Assembly: GCA_029251525.1 (NCBI GenBank)
Contig: JAQXDE010000032.1
Coordinates: forward strand, 62,001-126,000
Direction of reading: 5' to 3'
DNA length: 64,000 nucleotides
Source: Saprospiraceae bacterium
Lineage (GTDB): Bacteria > Bacteroidota > Bacteroidia > Chitinophagales > Saprospiraceae
Shown here: piece after piece, positions 53,842-62,750 of the stretch
Layout: each line of letters begins with the position of its first letter
How positions within the stretch are numbered: the stretch's first letter is position 1
Notes under the pieces: model-generated
Database searches by the model: none
Told to the model about the DNA's origin: nothing
Seen by the model: the letters and a program-made list of their open reading frames with translations, nothing else
Translations under genes and position numbers: made by a program

Positions 53842-56571
53842 ATGATAAATCGTTTAAAACCATTTCTATTAATTTTTATTTTCATACATCTTCTACCACT
53901 TAAAAATCAAGCGCAAGATTTCTTACAAACAAGTGGAAAAGCAATAATCAATTCTACCACAGGTGATACAGTTATACTCAGGGGTATGGGATTGGGTGGA
54001 TGGATGTTGCAAGAAGGGTATATGTTACAAACTGCGAGTTTTGCGAATGCACAATATAAAATTAAGCAACACATCGAAGATCTGATTGGAACAACAGGGA
54101 TGGAATTATTTTATGAAAAATGGCTTGAAAATCATGTAACCAAAACTGATATTGATTCACTAGCTTCTTGGGGATTTAATTCTGTGCGACTGCCAATGCA
54201 CTATAATTTGTACACCTTACCTATCGAAGATGAACCTCTTGCTAATGAAAATACTTGGTTAGATAAAGGGTTTATAATGACAGATAGTTTGATATCATGG
54301 TGTAAGCAAAATGATATGTGGGTCATATTGGATTTGCATGCTGCACCTGGTGGACAAGGATACGACGAGGGCATTTCAGATTATGATATTACCAAACCTT
54401 CTCTTTGGGAAAGTACTGAAAATCAAAATAAAACTGTTGCACTCTGGAAAAGATTAGCAGAACGATATGCTGACGAACCAACTATAGCTGGTTATGATCT
54501 GATAAATGAGGTCAACTGGAATCTACCTGGAGGAACTTTACTGCGAAATCTCTATGGTGAAATTACTGATAGTATTCGTGTTGTTGACAATAATCATATC
54601 ATTTTTATTGAGGGAAATTGGTTTGCAAATGACTTCACAGGACTGACACCGCCTTGGGATGAGAATTTAGTTTATGCGCCTCATAAATACTGGTCGTTCA
54701 ATGATCAAGCTTCGATTCAATGGGTGTTGGACATTCGTAACACTTATAATGTACCTCTTTATTTAGGTGAGAGTGGCGAAAATTCAAATGTTTGGTTTCG
54801 TGATGCCATCAAACTTTTGGAAGATAATGATATTGGATGGGCTTGGTGGCCAATGAAAAAAATTGAAGCTATTGCTGGACCATTGTCAATTACAAAGACA
54901 GGTGGTTACCAAACATTGCTCAATTATTGGGAAGGAAATGGAACTGCCCCAAGTATAGCTGACGCTACCACTACCCTGATGGATTTGACTGAAAAGATAA
55001 AAATTGAAAATTGTTTTTTCCAAAAAGATGTTGTTGATGCGATGTTCCGACAAGTACAAACGGATGAGACAAAACCTTTTAGTACTCAAAATATCCCTGG
55101 AACAGTATTCTCATCAGACTTCGACTTAGGACGAAATGGATTTGCATATTCCGATTCCGAAGTGGCAAATTATCATGTATCAACTGGTAACTACACTTCT
55201 TGGAACAGTGGTTGGCATTATCGAAATGATGGAGTTGATCTGGAACCAAGTTTTGACCAAATAAATTCTAATGGACATGCTATTGGATTTACTGCAACAG
55301 ATGAATGGATTCAATATGAAGTAAATGTAACTGAAAGCGCAGTTTATGAGGTAGAGTTGCGAATTGCAAATGGATCTACAGATGGAGCGTTTCATTTTTC
55401 AGTTGATGGAGCAAATATATCAACACCATATTATGTTCAAAATACTGGCGGATACCAAAATTGGGAAACCCTTACCATTCAAAATGTTATTCTAACACCT
55501 CAAGACAAAAAGCTAAAATTACATGTAGACGAAGGAGGGTTTAATGTTGGAAGTTTTACTTTCAATGATGTGATGCAAACAACTGAAGTAACAACTGATT
55601 TTTTCTCAGCTGTTACTTTAGATGAATCTTCTGTTGAACTAGTTTTGAATAAACCATTGACACCAGATTTCATTGATCTCGCCTCAGGGATGCAGTTTTT
55701 CATAAATGGTACACAAGTGTTGTTGACTGATGTGCAACCAAGTCCAAATAATCCAAGAATAATTATTGTAAATGTTGATGATACATTTGTATCAAGTGAT
55801 GTGTTGAAAATATCTTACACAGGAATTCAAATTGTTGCAACTGATGGAACATTATTAGAAAATTTCATTCAAAAACCAGTCAATAATACTGTTGCAACTA
55901 TTCACCCTGTTCCAGGGAAAATGGAAGCAGAGGAATTTTATTTCCAAACTGGCATGGAGGTAGAAAATTGCCTTGATAATGGTTTTGGTCAAAACCTTAG
56001 TTTTCTAGATGCAGGAGATTATGCAGAGTATACAATTGATGTAGCACAAAGTGGTATTTATCAAATTGACTATAGAACATCTTCAAATGGATCAACAGGA
56101 GCGCTTCAACTATTAAAATTGAACAACAATGGAAATACTTCACTTATTCATGGAGTAACTTTTCCGCAAACAGGTGGCTGGCAAACTTGGGAAACTACTG
56201 GCAAAACAGTATTCCTAGAATCAGGAAGACAAAACGTTCGAATAAAAATAGTTCAATCAAATTTCAACCTAAATTGGATTGAATTTACATCAATTGTTGG
56301 AACTGAAAATCTAGATTTAGAAAATAAGTTTTCTGTTTATCCTAATCCAAACGATGGACTTTTCTATGTGGATGGAAATCTTGAGAAAAACCAAAATGTA
56401 AATATATATGTGTATAATATTTTTGGTCAAATGATCTTGAGCAAAAACTTAAATAATATTTCAACATTAAAAGAAAAATTAAATTTAGATCAATTTGAAA
56501 GTGGAAATTATTTTATTCAGATCCAACTAGAGGATGGTAAAATTTTAAACAAAAAAATATCAAAACTATAA
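53842..56571 (+). CDS. GH5 glucanase with two CBM6 modules and T9SS tail
   Basis: 909 residues from the ATG at 53842, chosen because it opens a signal peptide (RLKPFLLIFIFIHLLPLKNQ, then AQ) and follows AAAGGAAGA. An ATG at 53743 would add 33 residues of non-signal sequence. The GH5 domain (about 25-370) has proton donor E223 in YDLINEVNW and nucleophile E310 in LYLGESGENS, and resembles exo-1,3-beta-glucanases (GMGLGGWMLQEGYML). Two CBM6-like modules (about 405-570 and 685-815) contain GFTATDEWIQYEVNV and FLDAGDYAEYTIDV. A type A T9SS sorting domain (FSVYPNPNDGLFYVDG) ends it. Likely degrades algal or fungal beta-1,3-glucan at the cell surface. Confidence 0.9.
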   Translation: MINRLKPFLLIFIFIHLLPLKNQAQDFLQTSGKAIINSTTGDTVILRGMGLGGWMLQEGYMLQTASFANAQYKIKQHIEDLIGTTGMELFYEKWLENHVTKTDIDSLASWGFNSVRLPMHYNLYTLPIEDEPLANENTWLDKGFIMTDSLISWCKQNDMWVILDLHAAPGGQGYDEGISDYDITKPSLWESTENQNKTVALWKRLAERYADEPTIAGYDLINEVNWNLPGGTLLRNLYGEITDSIRVVDNNHIIFIEGNWFANDFTGLTPPWDENLVYAPHKYWSFNDQASIQWVLDIRNTYNVPLYLGESGENSNVWFRDAIKLLEDNDIGWAWWPMKKIEAIAGPLSITKTGGYQTLLNYWEGNGTAPSIADATTTLMDLTEKIKIENCFFQKDVVDAMFRQVQTDETKPFSTQNIPGTVFSSDFDLGRNGFAYSDSEVANYHVSTGNYTSWNSGWHYRNDGVDLEPSFDQINSNGHAIGFTATDEWIQYEVNVTESAVYEVELRIANGSTDGAFHFSVDGANISTPYYVQNTGGYQNWETLTIQNVILTPQDKKLKLHVDEGGFNVGSFTFNDVMQTTEVTTDFFSAVTLDESSVELVLNKPLTPDFIDLASGMQFFINGTQVLLTDVQPSPNNPRIIIVNVDDTFVSSDVLKISYTGIQIVATDGTLLENFIQKPVNNTVATIHPVPGKMEAEEFYFQTGMEVENCLDNGFGQNLSFLDAGDYAEYTIDVAQSGIYQIDYRTSSNGSTGALQLLKLNNNGNTSLIHGVTFPQTGGWQTWETTGKTVFLESGRQNVRIKIVQSNFNLNWIEFTSIVGTENLDLENKFSVYPNPNDGLFYVDGNLEKNQNVNIYVYNIFGQMILSKNLNNISTLKEKLNLDQFESGNYFIQIQLEDGKILNKKISKL

Positions 56572-56671
56572 TTTTGAAGTAAAAAACAAACAAATTCTAA
56601 AATTAAATTTAAAAATAATGTGATCTTTTAATAAAAAATCGTAAAAATAGTATAAAACATCATTTAAATTG

Positions 56672-56679
56672 TATCTTTG
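56672..56679 (+). promoter_or_regulatory. putative -7 box of the RRM protein gene
   Basis: TATCTTTG matches TAnnTTTG and gives a leader of about 125 nt, long for this genome. Confidence 0.5.
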
Positions 56680-56772
56680 TTGCGAACTATTAAGTTCTTA
56701 GGTTATCATCTTCCTCTTTTTTAGGTCTTATTTTATCCTTCCTTAATTTTCAATTAACAGATTTTTTTACAA

Positions 56773-56800
56773 TATCTCGAATTAAATCGAGATAGTTAAT
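56773..56800 (+). promoter_or_regulatory. hairpin plus T tract in the leader of the RRM gene
   Basis: TATCTCGA (56773-56780), loop ATTAAA, TCGAGATA (56787-56794), then GTTAATTTTTT, ending just before the ATG at 56811. The shape is that of a terminator or attenuator, or a translational operator for an RNA-binding protein. Confidence 0.5.
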
Positions 56801-56810
56801 TTTTTATATT

Positions 56811-57164
56811 ATGAATATTTTTGTAGCAAAATTAAATTTCGACACTAGAGAGTCGGATTTACAAAATGCATTTGAAGCTCATGGAGCTGTTGATTCCGTA
56901 AAGATCATTATGGATAAATTTACTGGAAGATCAAAGGGTTTTGGTTTTGTGGAAATGTCTAACGACGATGAAGCACAATCTGCAATCGATGCATTGAATG
57001 ACCAAGAATTTGATGGTCGTACAATTGTTGTTAAAAAAGCTGAACCTCGTGAGAATCGCGGCGGTGGTGGCGGTGGTCGTGGTGGCTACGGTGGCGGTGG
57101 AAACCGTGGCGGTGGATACGGCGGTGGCGGTGGCTACGGCGGTGGCGGCGGTGGTCGATACTAG
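56811..57164 (+). CDS. glycine-rich RRM RNA-binding protein (Rbp type)
   Basis: 117 residues. One RRM (1-80) with RNP2 NIFVAKLNF and RNP1 RSKGFGFVEM, followed by a Gly/Arg/Tyr tail (about 88-117, repeating GGYGGGG-type units). This is the bacterial cold-shock-like Rbp family, shared by cyanobacteria and Bacteroidota; it binds single-stranded U/G-rich RNA and helps adaptation to cold. The tail has locally high GC, unlike neighbouring genes, because Gly is written mainly as GGT/GGC. The long leader with a hairpin suggests post-transcriptional control, possibly autoregulation. A terminator follows. Confidence 0.93.
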   Translation: MNIFVAKLNFDTRESDLQNAFEAHGAVDSVKIIMDKFTGRSKGFGFVEMSNDDEAQSAIDALNDQEFDGRTIVVKKAEPRENRGGGGGGRGGYGGGGNRGGGYGGGGGYGGGGGGRY

Positions 57165-57212
57165 TCGAGTTGAGTAATTTTATTACTACACTTTGATATA
57201 AAGATTTGAATG

Positions 57213-57240
57213 AAAAAGCTCCGATTATTCGGGGCTTTTT
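57213..57240 (+). terminator. terminator of the RRM protein gene
   Basis: AAAAAGCTCCGA (57213-57224), loop TTAT, TCGGGGCTTTTT (57229-57240), one G-T wobble, ending in a T run. Confidence 0.9.
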
Positions 57241-57385
57241 CTGTTTTAGCTTTCAAGCTTCCCTAGTAAGTTATTTCATACAGAAAGTATGGATTAACCA
57301 AAATAGATACTTTACTCCACCTTCTGAATGGAAGCATTATAAGTTAGATTGTCTAGTCAATAGATAATAAATAGATTATATCTCT

Positions 57386-58438
57386 TTATCTAAACTCATT
57401 ATTAATCTCTTCCAATTTAGTACTACCAGGACATAAATCTTTTTGTTTAATTTGATTAAGGGGTTTATCACTCGTTCCCATCAAACTATGTAAATCTTTA
57501 CTCTCTGGATTAATGTAGAGTAACCCCGTCAAAATTTGACCTTTCGATTTTGCGTCATGTAACCGGTTAACTGCAGTAAACCGATCTGTAGGATTCCAAT
57601 CTGGAGCCAATTTACTTAGGTGAATTTTTGAACCATCAAATAATTCAACCTTCGCCGATTCACCCTCTGGATAATCTATCGTGATTTCTTCTTCAAAAGG
57701 AACATAGTCTAAAGATGAAGTTACTTCAATGTGATCTCTGACGTGTGAATAAGACTTAGTTGATCCTTTGGTATTATTAAAAGTTACACAGGGAGAAATC
57801 ACATCTAAAAAAGCAAATCCAGGATGTGATATTGCTGCTTTAATCATTGGCACCAGTTGGTTTTTATCTCCAGAAAAACTTCTTCCTACAAATGTTGCAT
57901 TCAGTTCCAAAGCCAATCCTGCTAAATCTATAGCTTGATATGGGTTAGCATTTCCCTCTTTACTTACTGAACCAAAATCCGCTGTTGCTGAATCTTGTCC
58001 CTTAGTTAAACCATAGCAACCATTATTCATTACGATATAAACCATATTTAAATTTCTTCGAATAGCATGGACAAATTGCCCCATTCCAATTGACGCAGTA
58101 TCTCCATCTCCAGAAATACCAAGGTAAATTAAATCTTTGTTGGCCATATTTGCTCCTGTTGTAATCGAAGGCATTCGACCATGAACAGAATTAAACCCAT
58201 GGGAATTACTCAGGAAATAAGTTGGTGTTTTTGAGGAACATCCTATACCTGAAAGTTTAGCTAGCTTGTGAGGTTCCAGTGAAATTTCATAACAAGCTTG
58301 GACAATTGCACCACTAATCGAATCGTGTCCACATCCTGCACAAAGTGTTGATATTACTCCTCGATAATCTTTTTTTAGATATCCAACTTTATTTGGCTTT
58401 AATGAAGGATGGTGAAATGTAGGTTTTATATATGACAT
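57386..58438 (-). CDS. korB: 2-oxoacid:ferredoxin oxidoreductase, beta subunit
   Basis: 350 residues. The TPP-binding subunit: C33-x2-C36 in LCAGCGHDSISGAI (cluster and TPP region), the Mg/TPP motif GDGDTASIGMGQFVHA, and NNGCYGLTKGQDSATADFG. The family is the KorB/PorB type; the length matches the form that works with a fused gamma-alpha subunit. It decarboxylates 2-oxoglutarate (or another 2-oxoacid) to the acyl-CoA with reduction of ferredoxin. It is the last gene of a three-gene operon, 39 bp after the alpha subunit gene. Which 2-oxoacid is used is not fixed by the sequence; 2-oxoglutarate is the usual one in aerobic Bacteroidota. Confidence 0.93.
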   Translation of the reverse strand: MSYIKPTFHHPSLKPNKVGYLKKDYRGVISTLCAGCGHDSISGAIVQACYEISLEPHKLAKLSGIGCSSKTPTYFLSNSHGFNSVHGRMPSITTGANMANKDLIYLGISGDGDTASIGMGQFVHAIRRNLNMVYIVMNNGCYGLTKGQDSATADFGSVSKEGNANPYQAIDLAGLALELNATFVGRSFSGDKNQLVPMIKAAISHPGFAFLDVISPCVTFNNTKGSTKSYSHVRDHIEVTSSLDYVPFEEEITIDYPEGESAKVELFDGSKIHLSKLAPDWNPTDRFTAVNRLHDAKSKGQILTGLLYINPESKDLHSLMGTSDKPLNQIKQKDLCPGSTKLEEINNEFR

Positions 58439-58477
58439 TTTTATTAATGATTAATTATTAAAGTTAAAGTTATACAA

Positions 58478-60292
58478 TTAACTAATCCCAAGAGATAGTT
58501 TTTCTTTGATTCCAGATTGAATGGCTTGGGCTGTAATTGGCATTCCATCATAATTTACTACTGAAATTAATCGAGATGGATTTAATTCTAACTCATTAAT
58601 TAATAGTGTTCGAAACTGTGCATCTCGATTTTGTTCGACCACAATAATTTGTTCGTGTTGTTCGATAAACTTTCCTATTTGTTCATGAAATGGAAATGCT
58701 CGAACTCGAATAGAATCAATCATTAATCCTTCCTCTTCAAATAGTTCCATTGCCTCAACTGCAGCGTAGGTTGTCGTTCCGAAAAACAATAATCCAATAT
58801 TACTTCGATTATCTTTTTGATAAAACTCTGGTTCAGGGACTAGTGTTTTAGCTGTTTCCCATTTCTGAGATAGCCTATCCACGTTACGCAAATAAACTTC
58901 GCCTAATTCACTATATTTTGCATACTCATCATGCGAAGTTCCACGAGTAAAAAACGAACCTTTGGTGGGGTGTGTTCCAGGAATTGTTCGATAAGGAATA
59001 GCATCTCCATCCACATCAAGATATCGACCAAAATCTTCTTTCATTTCCTCCAAATCTTCTGCACTAAATACTTTTCCCAAATCATATTTTTTATCATCAT
59101 CCCATGCAAGAGGAGGTGACATATGATTATTCATTCCCAAATCTAAATCAGAAATCAACATCACTAATGTTTGTAATCGATCCGCCAAGTCAAATGCATT
59201 AATTGTAAATTCAAAACACTCCGCTGGCGAACTTGGGAAAAGTAACACATGTTTTGTATCACCATGAGAAGCATAGGCAGAAGAAATCAAATCAGCCTGT
59301 TGCGTTCGAGTTGGCATCCCTGTAGATGGGCCACCACGCTGTACATTAATTAACACTACTGGAATTTCAGCAAAATAAGACAGACCAATAAATTCATTCA
59401 TCAAAGAGACTCCTGGTCCACTTGTTGCAGTAAATGCTCTTGCCCCATTCCAAGTCGCTCCAATGACCATTCCTATTGCTGCTAACTCATCCTCCGCTTG
59501 AACAAAAGCATATTTCTTTTTCCCATCTTCATCAATTCTGAGTTTCTTACAATAAGATTCAAATGCCTTTGCAACTGAAGTTGAAGGCGTAATTGGATAC
59601 CAAGCCATAACCGTTGCTCCTGCATAAATTGCTCCTAAACCACAAGCAGTATTCCCATCAATTAAAATAGAATCACCATTATTATCACATCGTTTAATTC
59701 TTACATTTAGAGGATATTTAAAGTTTTCTTTGACGTAATTAATCCCCAATTCCAATGCTTGATAATTAGAGGGAATAATTTTAGGCTTAGCTGAAAATTG
59801 TTCAGCAATTACTCCTTTTAAAACATCGAGTTCTAGATCAATTAAAGTTGCTACAGCCCCTACATAAATCATATTTTTTAAAAGCTGTTGCAATCGTGGA
59901 ATTGGATAATGTTTCATTGCTAATTTTATCATCGGAATACCAATATAATTAATATCTGCCCTGATAAATTCTTCATGTAACTTTTTACTAGAATCATAAA
60001 CAAAATACCCTCCAGGACTAACACTCTCTATGTCTCTTTTTAAACTTTGAGGATTAACGCCTACCAATATATCTATACCTGCCCTGCGTCCTAAATGTCC
60101 TTTTTCTGAAATTCGCACTTCGTACCAAGTAGGTAAACCTTGAATATTAGAAGGAAAAATATTTTTAGGAGTGACAGGAATACCCATCCTAAAAATTGAT
60201 TTGGCAAACATTTCATTTGCGGAGGCAGATCCTGTTCCGTTGACATTGGCAAAACGAACAACAAGGTCATTTACGATGATTTCTTTTTCCAT
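58478..60292 (-). CDS. korA: 2-oxoacid:ferredoxin oxidoreductase, fused gamma-alpha subunit
   Basis: 604 residues. The N-terminal gamma domain (1 to about 175) has GTGSASANEMFAKSIFRMG and YEVRISEKGHLGRRAGIDIL. The alpha pyrimidine-binding domain (about 200-400) has NTACGLGAIYAGATVMAWYP, ITPSTSVAKAFESYC and ATSGPGVSLMNEFIGLSYFA. The central RGGPSTGMPTRTQQADL loop is diagnostic of the family. A C-terminal domain II follows. With KorB it makes a 2-oxoacid:ferredoxin oxidoreductase that can replace the 2-oxoglutarate dehydrogenase complex or, with reduced ferredoxin, run in the carboxylating direction. It begins one base after the upstream FAD/FeS gene, so translation is coupled. Confidence 0.93.
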   Translation of the reverse strand: MEKEIIVNDLVVRFANVNGTGSASANEMFAKSIFRMGIPVTPKNIFPSNIQGLPTWYEVRISEKGHLGRRAGIDILVGVNPQSLKRDIESVSPGGYFVYDSSKKLHEEFIRADINYIGIPMIKLAMKHYPIPRLQQLLKNMIYVGAVATLIDLELDVLKGVIAEQFSAKPKIIPSNYQALELGINYVKENFKYPLNVRIKRCDNNGDSILIDGNTACGLGAIYAGATVMAWYPITPSTSVAKAFESYCKKLRIDEDGKKKYAFVQAEDELAAIGMVIGATWNGARAFTATSGPGVSLMNEFIGLSYFAEIPVVLINVQRGGPSTGMPTRTQQADLISSAYASHGDTKHVLLFPSSPAECFEFTINAFDLADRLQTLVMLISDLDLGMNNHMSPPLAWDDDKKYDLGKVFSAEDLEEMKEDFGRYLDVDGDAIPYRTIPGTHPTKGSFFTRGTSHDEYAKYSELGEVYLRNVDRLSQKWETAKTLVPEPEFYQKDNRSNIGLLFFGTTTYAAVEAMELFEEEGLMIDSIRVRAFPFHEQIGKFIEQHEQIIVVEQNRDAQFRTLLINELELNPSRLISVVNYDGMPITAQAIQSGIKEKLSLGIS

Positions 60293-60293
60293 T

Positions 60294-62066
60294 TTATTGG
60301 TAAGCTTTTGTCACGTTGTATAAATATTTCTTCATATCCCAAGCTGCTGTTGGGCATCGTTCTGCGCAGAGTCCACAATGGAGACAAACATCTTCATCCT
60401 TGAGCATTACCCTTTGGGTAGGTAAAACTTCTGACACATATAAATCTTGAGATAAATTTTCGGCAGGTGCACTAAGTCGAGTTCGCACTTCTCCCTCATC
60501 ACCATTATCCGTAAAAGTGATACAATCTGTTGGACAAATATCCACACAAGCATCACACTCGATGCAAAGGTTCGTGGTAAAAACAGTTTGCACATCACAG
60601 TTCAAACACCTTTGAGCTTCCTTAAATCCTTCAATATGATCGAAACCTAATTCAACCTCCATTTTTCTATCTTTCAGGGTAAATGATTTATCGGCATGTG
60701 CAACTTGGTAACGTAAATCAGCAGCTACATCATTATCATAAGTCCATTCATGAATTCCCATTTTTTGACTTACCAAATTAGTCATCGGACTAGGGCGATC
60801 ATATATACTTTCTCCTTTGCAAAATAGATCAATAGAAACAGCAGCTTGGTGTCCATGTGCAACTGCGGTAATTACATTCTCAGGACCAAAGGCAGCATCA
60901 CCACCAAAAAAAACATTTGGCAATGTTGATTGAAAAGTTATTTTATCCAAAACTGGGACTTCCCATTTGCCAAATTCAATACCTAAATCTTTTTCTATCC
61001 AAGGAAATGCGTTATCTTGTCCGATCGCGATAATCACGTCGTCTGCCTCGATAAAAACATCAGGCTCTCCAGTAGAAATCAAAGATCGTTTTCCATTTTC
61101 ATCATATTCAGCTTTTACTTTTCCAAAAATAACTCCTTTGAGTTCTCCGTTTTCTATAACATATTCCTTCGGAGGCATATTATTAAATATTTCAATATCT
61201 TCTCTTTCGGCATCTTCAATTTCCCATAAAGAAGCTTTCATATCTTTTCTAGGACTTCGAACTACCACCGTTACTTTTTCTCCACCAATTCTTTTCGAAG
61301 TTCGACAACAATCCATGGCAGTATTTCCACCACCAAGAACAATAACTTTTTTCCCAACAGATTCTCTATGCTCAAAGGCCACTCCCGCCAAGAACTCAAT
61401 TCCAATATGAATATTTTCTTTTGCCTCTTCATAACCGGGAATTCGAAGTGACCGACCTTTCGGTGCACCTGTTCCAACAAAAACAGCATCATATTTTTTA
61501 TCCAATATCTCCTTCATACTTTTGACGAAAGTATTGAAATGAGCATGTACCCCCATGTTGAGAATATAATTTACCTCTTCATCTAACACTTCCTCTGGTA
61601 ATCGGAAAGCAGGAATTTGAGTTCGCATCATTCCTCCACCTTTATTCCATTCGTCATATAAATGTATCTCATAACCTAGCGGAGCTAAATCTCTTGCTAC
61701 TGTTAATGATGCTGGGCCGCCGCCAATCAGAGCGATTTTTTTTCCATTCATCTCAAATGGTCCTTGTGGCATAAGATGCTCTACTTCACCTTTATTATCA
61801 GCTGCTACTCGCTTAAGTCGGCAGATTGCAACAGGCTCTTCTTCTACCCTTCCACGTCGGCAAGCAGGTTCGCAAGGGCGATCACATGTACGCCCCAACA
61901 CGCCAGGGAAAACATTTGACTCCCAGTTAATCATATACGCTTCAGTATATTTCTGCTCAGCAATTAATCTAATATATTCGGGGACTGGAGTATGGGCAGG
62001 ACAGGCGTATTGGCAATCAACCACCTTGTGAAAATACTCTGGATCATTAATATCTGTTGGTTTCAC
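60294..62066 (-). CDS. GltD-like FAD/FeS oxidoreductase partner of KorAB
   Basis: 590 residues. An N-terminal 4Fe-4S-binding helical domain (CQYACPAHTPVPEYIRLIA; GVLGRTCDRPCEPACRRG) is followed by an FAD domain (IALIGGGPASLTVARDLA) and an NAD(P)H domain (VIVLGGGNTAMDCCR), as in the small subunit of glutamate synthase. The C-terminus adds two ferredoxin clusters (CIECDACVDICPTDCITF and CLHCGLCAERCPTAAWDM). In this operon it is the likely NAD(P)H:ferredoxin link, letting KorAB exchange electrons with the pyridine nucleotide pool. It is the first gene of the operon, one base from korA. The C-terminal clusters are an addition compared with ordinary GltD (about 470 residues). Confidence 0.9.
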   Translation of the reverse strand: MKPTDINDPEYFHKVVDCQYACPAHTPVPEYIRLIAEQKYTEAYMINWESNVFPGVLGRTCDRPCEPACRRGRVEEEPVAICRLKRVAADNKGEVEHLMPQGPFEMNGKKIALIGGGPASLTVARDLAPLGYEIHLYDEWNKGGGMMRTQIPAFRLPEEVLDEEVNYILNMGVHAHFNTFVKSMKEILDKKYDAVFVGTGAPKGRSLRIPGYEEAKENIHIGIEFLAGVAFEHRESVGKKVIVLGGGNTAMDCCRTSKRIGGEKVTVVVRSPRKDMKASLWEIEDAEREDIEIFNNMPPKEYVIENGELKGVIFGKVKAEYDENGKRSLISTGEPDVFIEADDVIIAIGQDNAFPWIEKDLGIEFGKWEVPVLDKITFQSTLPNVFFGGDAAFGPENVITAVAHGHQAAVSIDLFCKGESIYDRPSPMTNLVSQKMGIHEWTYDNDVAADLRYQVAHADKSFTLKDRKMEVELGFDHIEGFKEAQRCLNCDVQTVFTTNLCIECDACVDICPTDCITFTDNGDEGEVRTRLSAPAENLSQDLYVSEVLPTQRVMLKDEDVCLHCGLCAERCPTAAWDMKKYLYNVTKAYQ

Positions 62067-62189
62067 GTTTTATCTTTTCATTAAATAAAAAAATAAATAT
62101 AACAAGATGAAAGAGTAATCCAAAATAATTGATTGCCAATTGATTTTTTAGCAAAATTTTTAACACACAAAACATATAAGCAATGATAA

Positions 62190-62714
62190 TTAACGATCAA
62201 TTGGAAAGGTTTCGAAAACTATATTAAACTCATTATCATTTTTATCAGGAACTAAGGTGAAATTATTTTTCTCTAATAATCTTTTTGATGCTTCATTTCC
62301 TCGGTGAGTATAGGCTTCTATTTTCTCCAATTCCAATTTTTTAAAACCATAATCCACTACACATTTTAGCGCTTCGGACATTATGCCCATACCTTGAAAT
62401 TGAGGATACAAATCATATCCTACCTCCACAGTCTTTTGATCTTCAGAAAAATTCCACAGACAAATAGTACCAATCATTTTAAGGTTACTTTTTAAAGTGA
62501 TATTCCAATTTATATTTTGTCTCTTTGGAATTCTATCCTCAATTTTATTTATAAATTTTTCTGTTTCTTTTAAGTTATCGGTGAAAGACCTATTGATAGA
62601 TTTATTAATTATCTGATCGAAACGCGAAAATATAATTTCGTTGCCGTCAGCTTTGGTCGCTTTTCGGAGAATTAATCGATTGGTCGTTAATATAGAAAAA
62701 GGAATAAAATTCAT
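62190..62714 (-). CDS. RimJ/RimL-type GNAT N-acetyltransferase
   Basis: 174 residues. The RimJ/RimL N-terminal signature TNRLILRKATKADGNEI opens the protein. The acetyl-CoA pyrophosphate-binding loop lies in VGYDLYPQFQGMGIMSEALK (Q/R-x-x-G-x-G/A), and the C-terminal EKIEAYTHRGNEASKRLLEK is typical. It probably acetylates a protein N-terminus, a ribosomal protein or a small amine in the cytoplasm. Context (oxidoreductase operon upstream, secreted amidohydrolase gene) offers no further clue. The substrate is unknown. Start ATG at 62714. Confidence 0.88.
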   Translation of the reverse strand: MNFIPFSILTTNRLILRKATKADGNEIIFSRFDQIINKSINRSFTDNLKETEKFINKIEDRIPKRQNINWNITLKSNLKMIGTICLWNFSEDQKTVEVGYDLYPQFQGMGIMSEALKCVVDYGFKKLELEKIEAYTHRGNEASKRLLEKNNFTLVPDKNDNEFNIVFETFPIDR

Positions 62715-62750
62715 TCTTAATTACTTTAAATATTAATTTTTTAAAACCTA

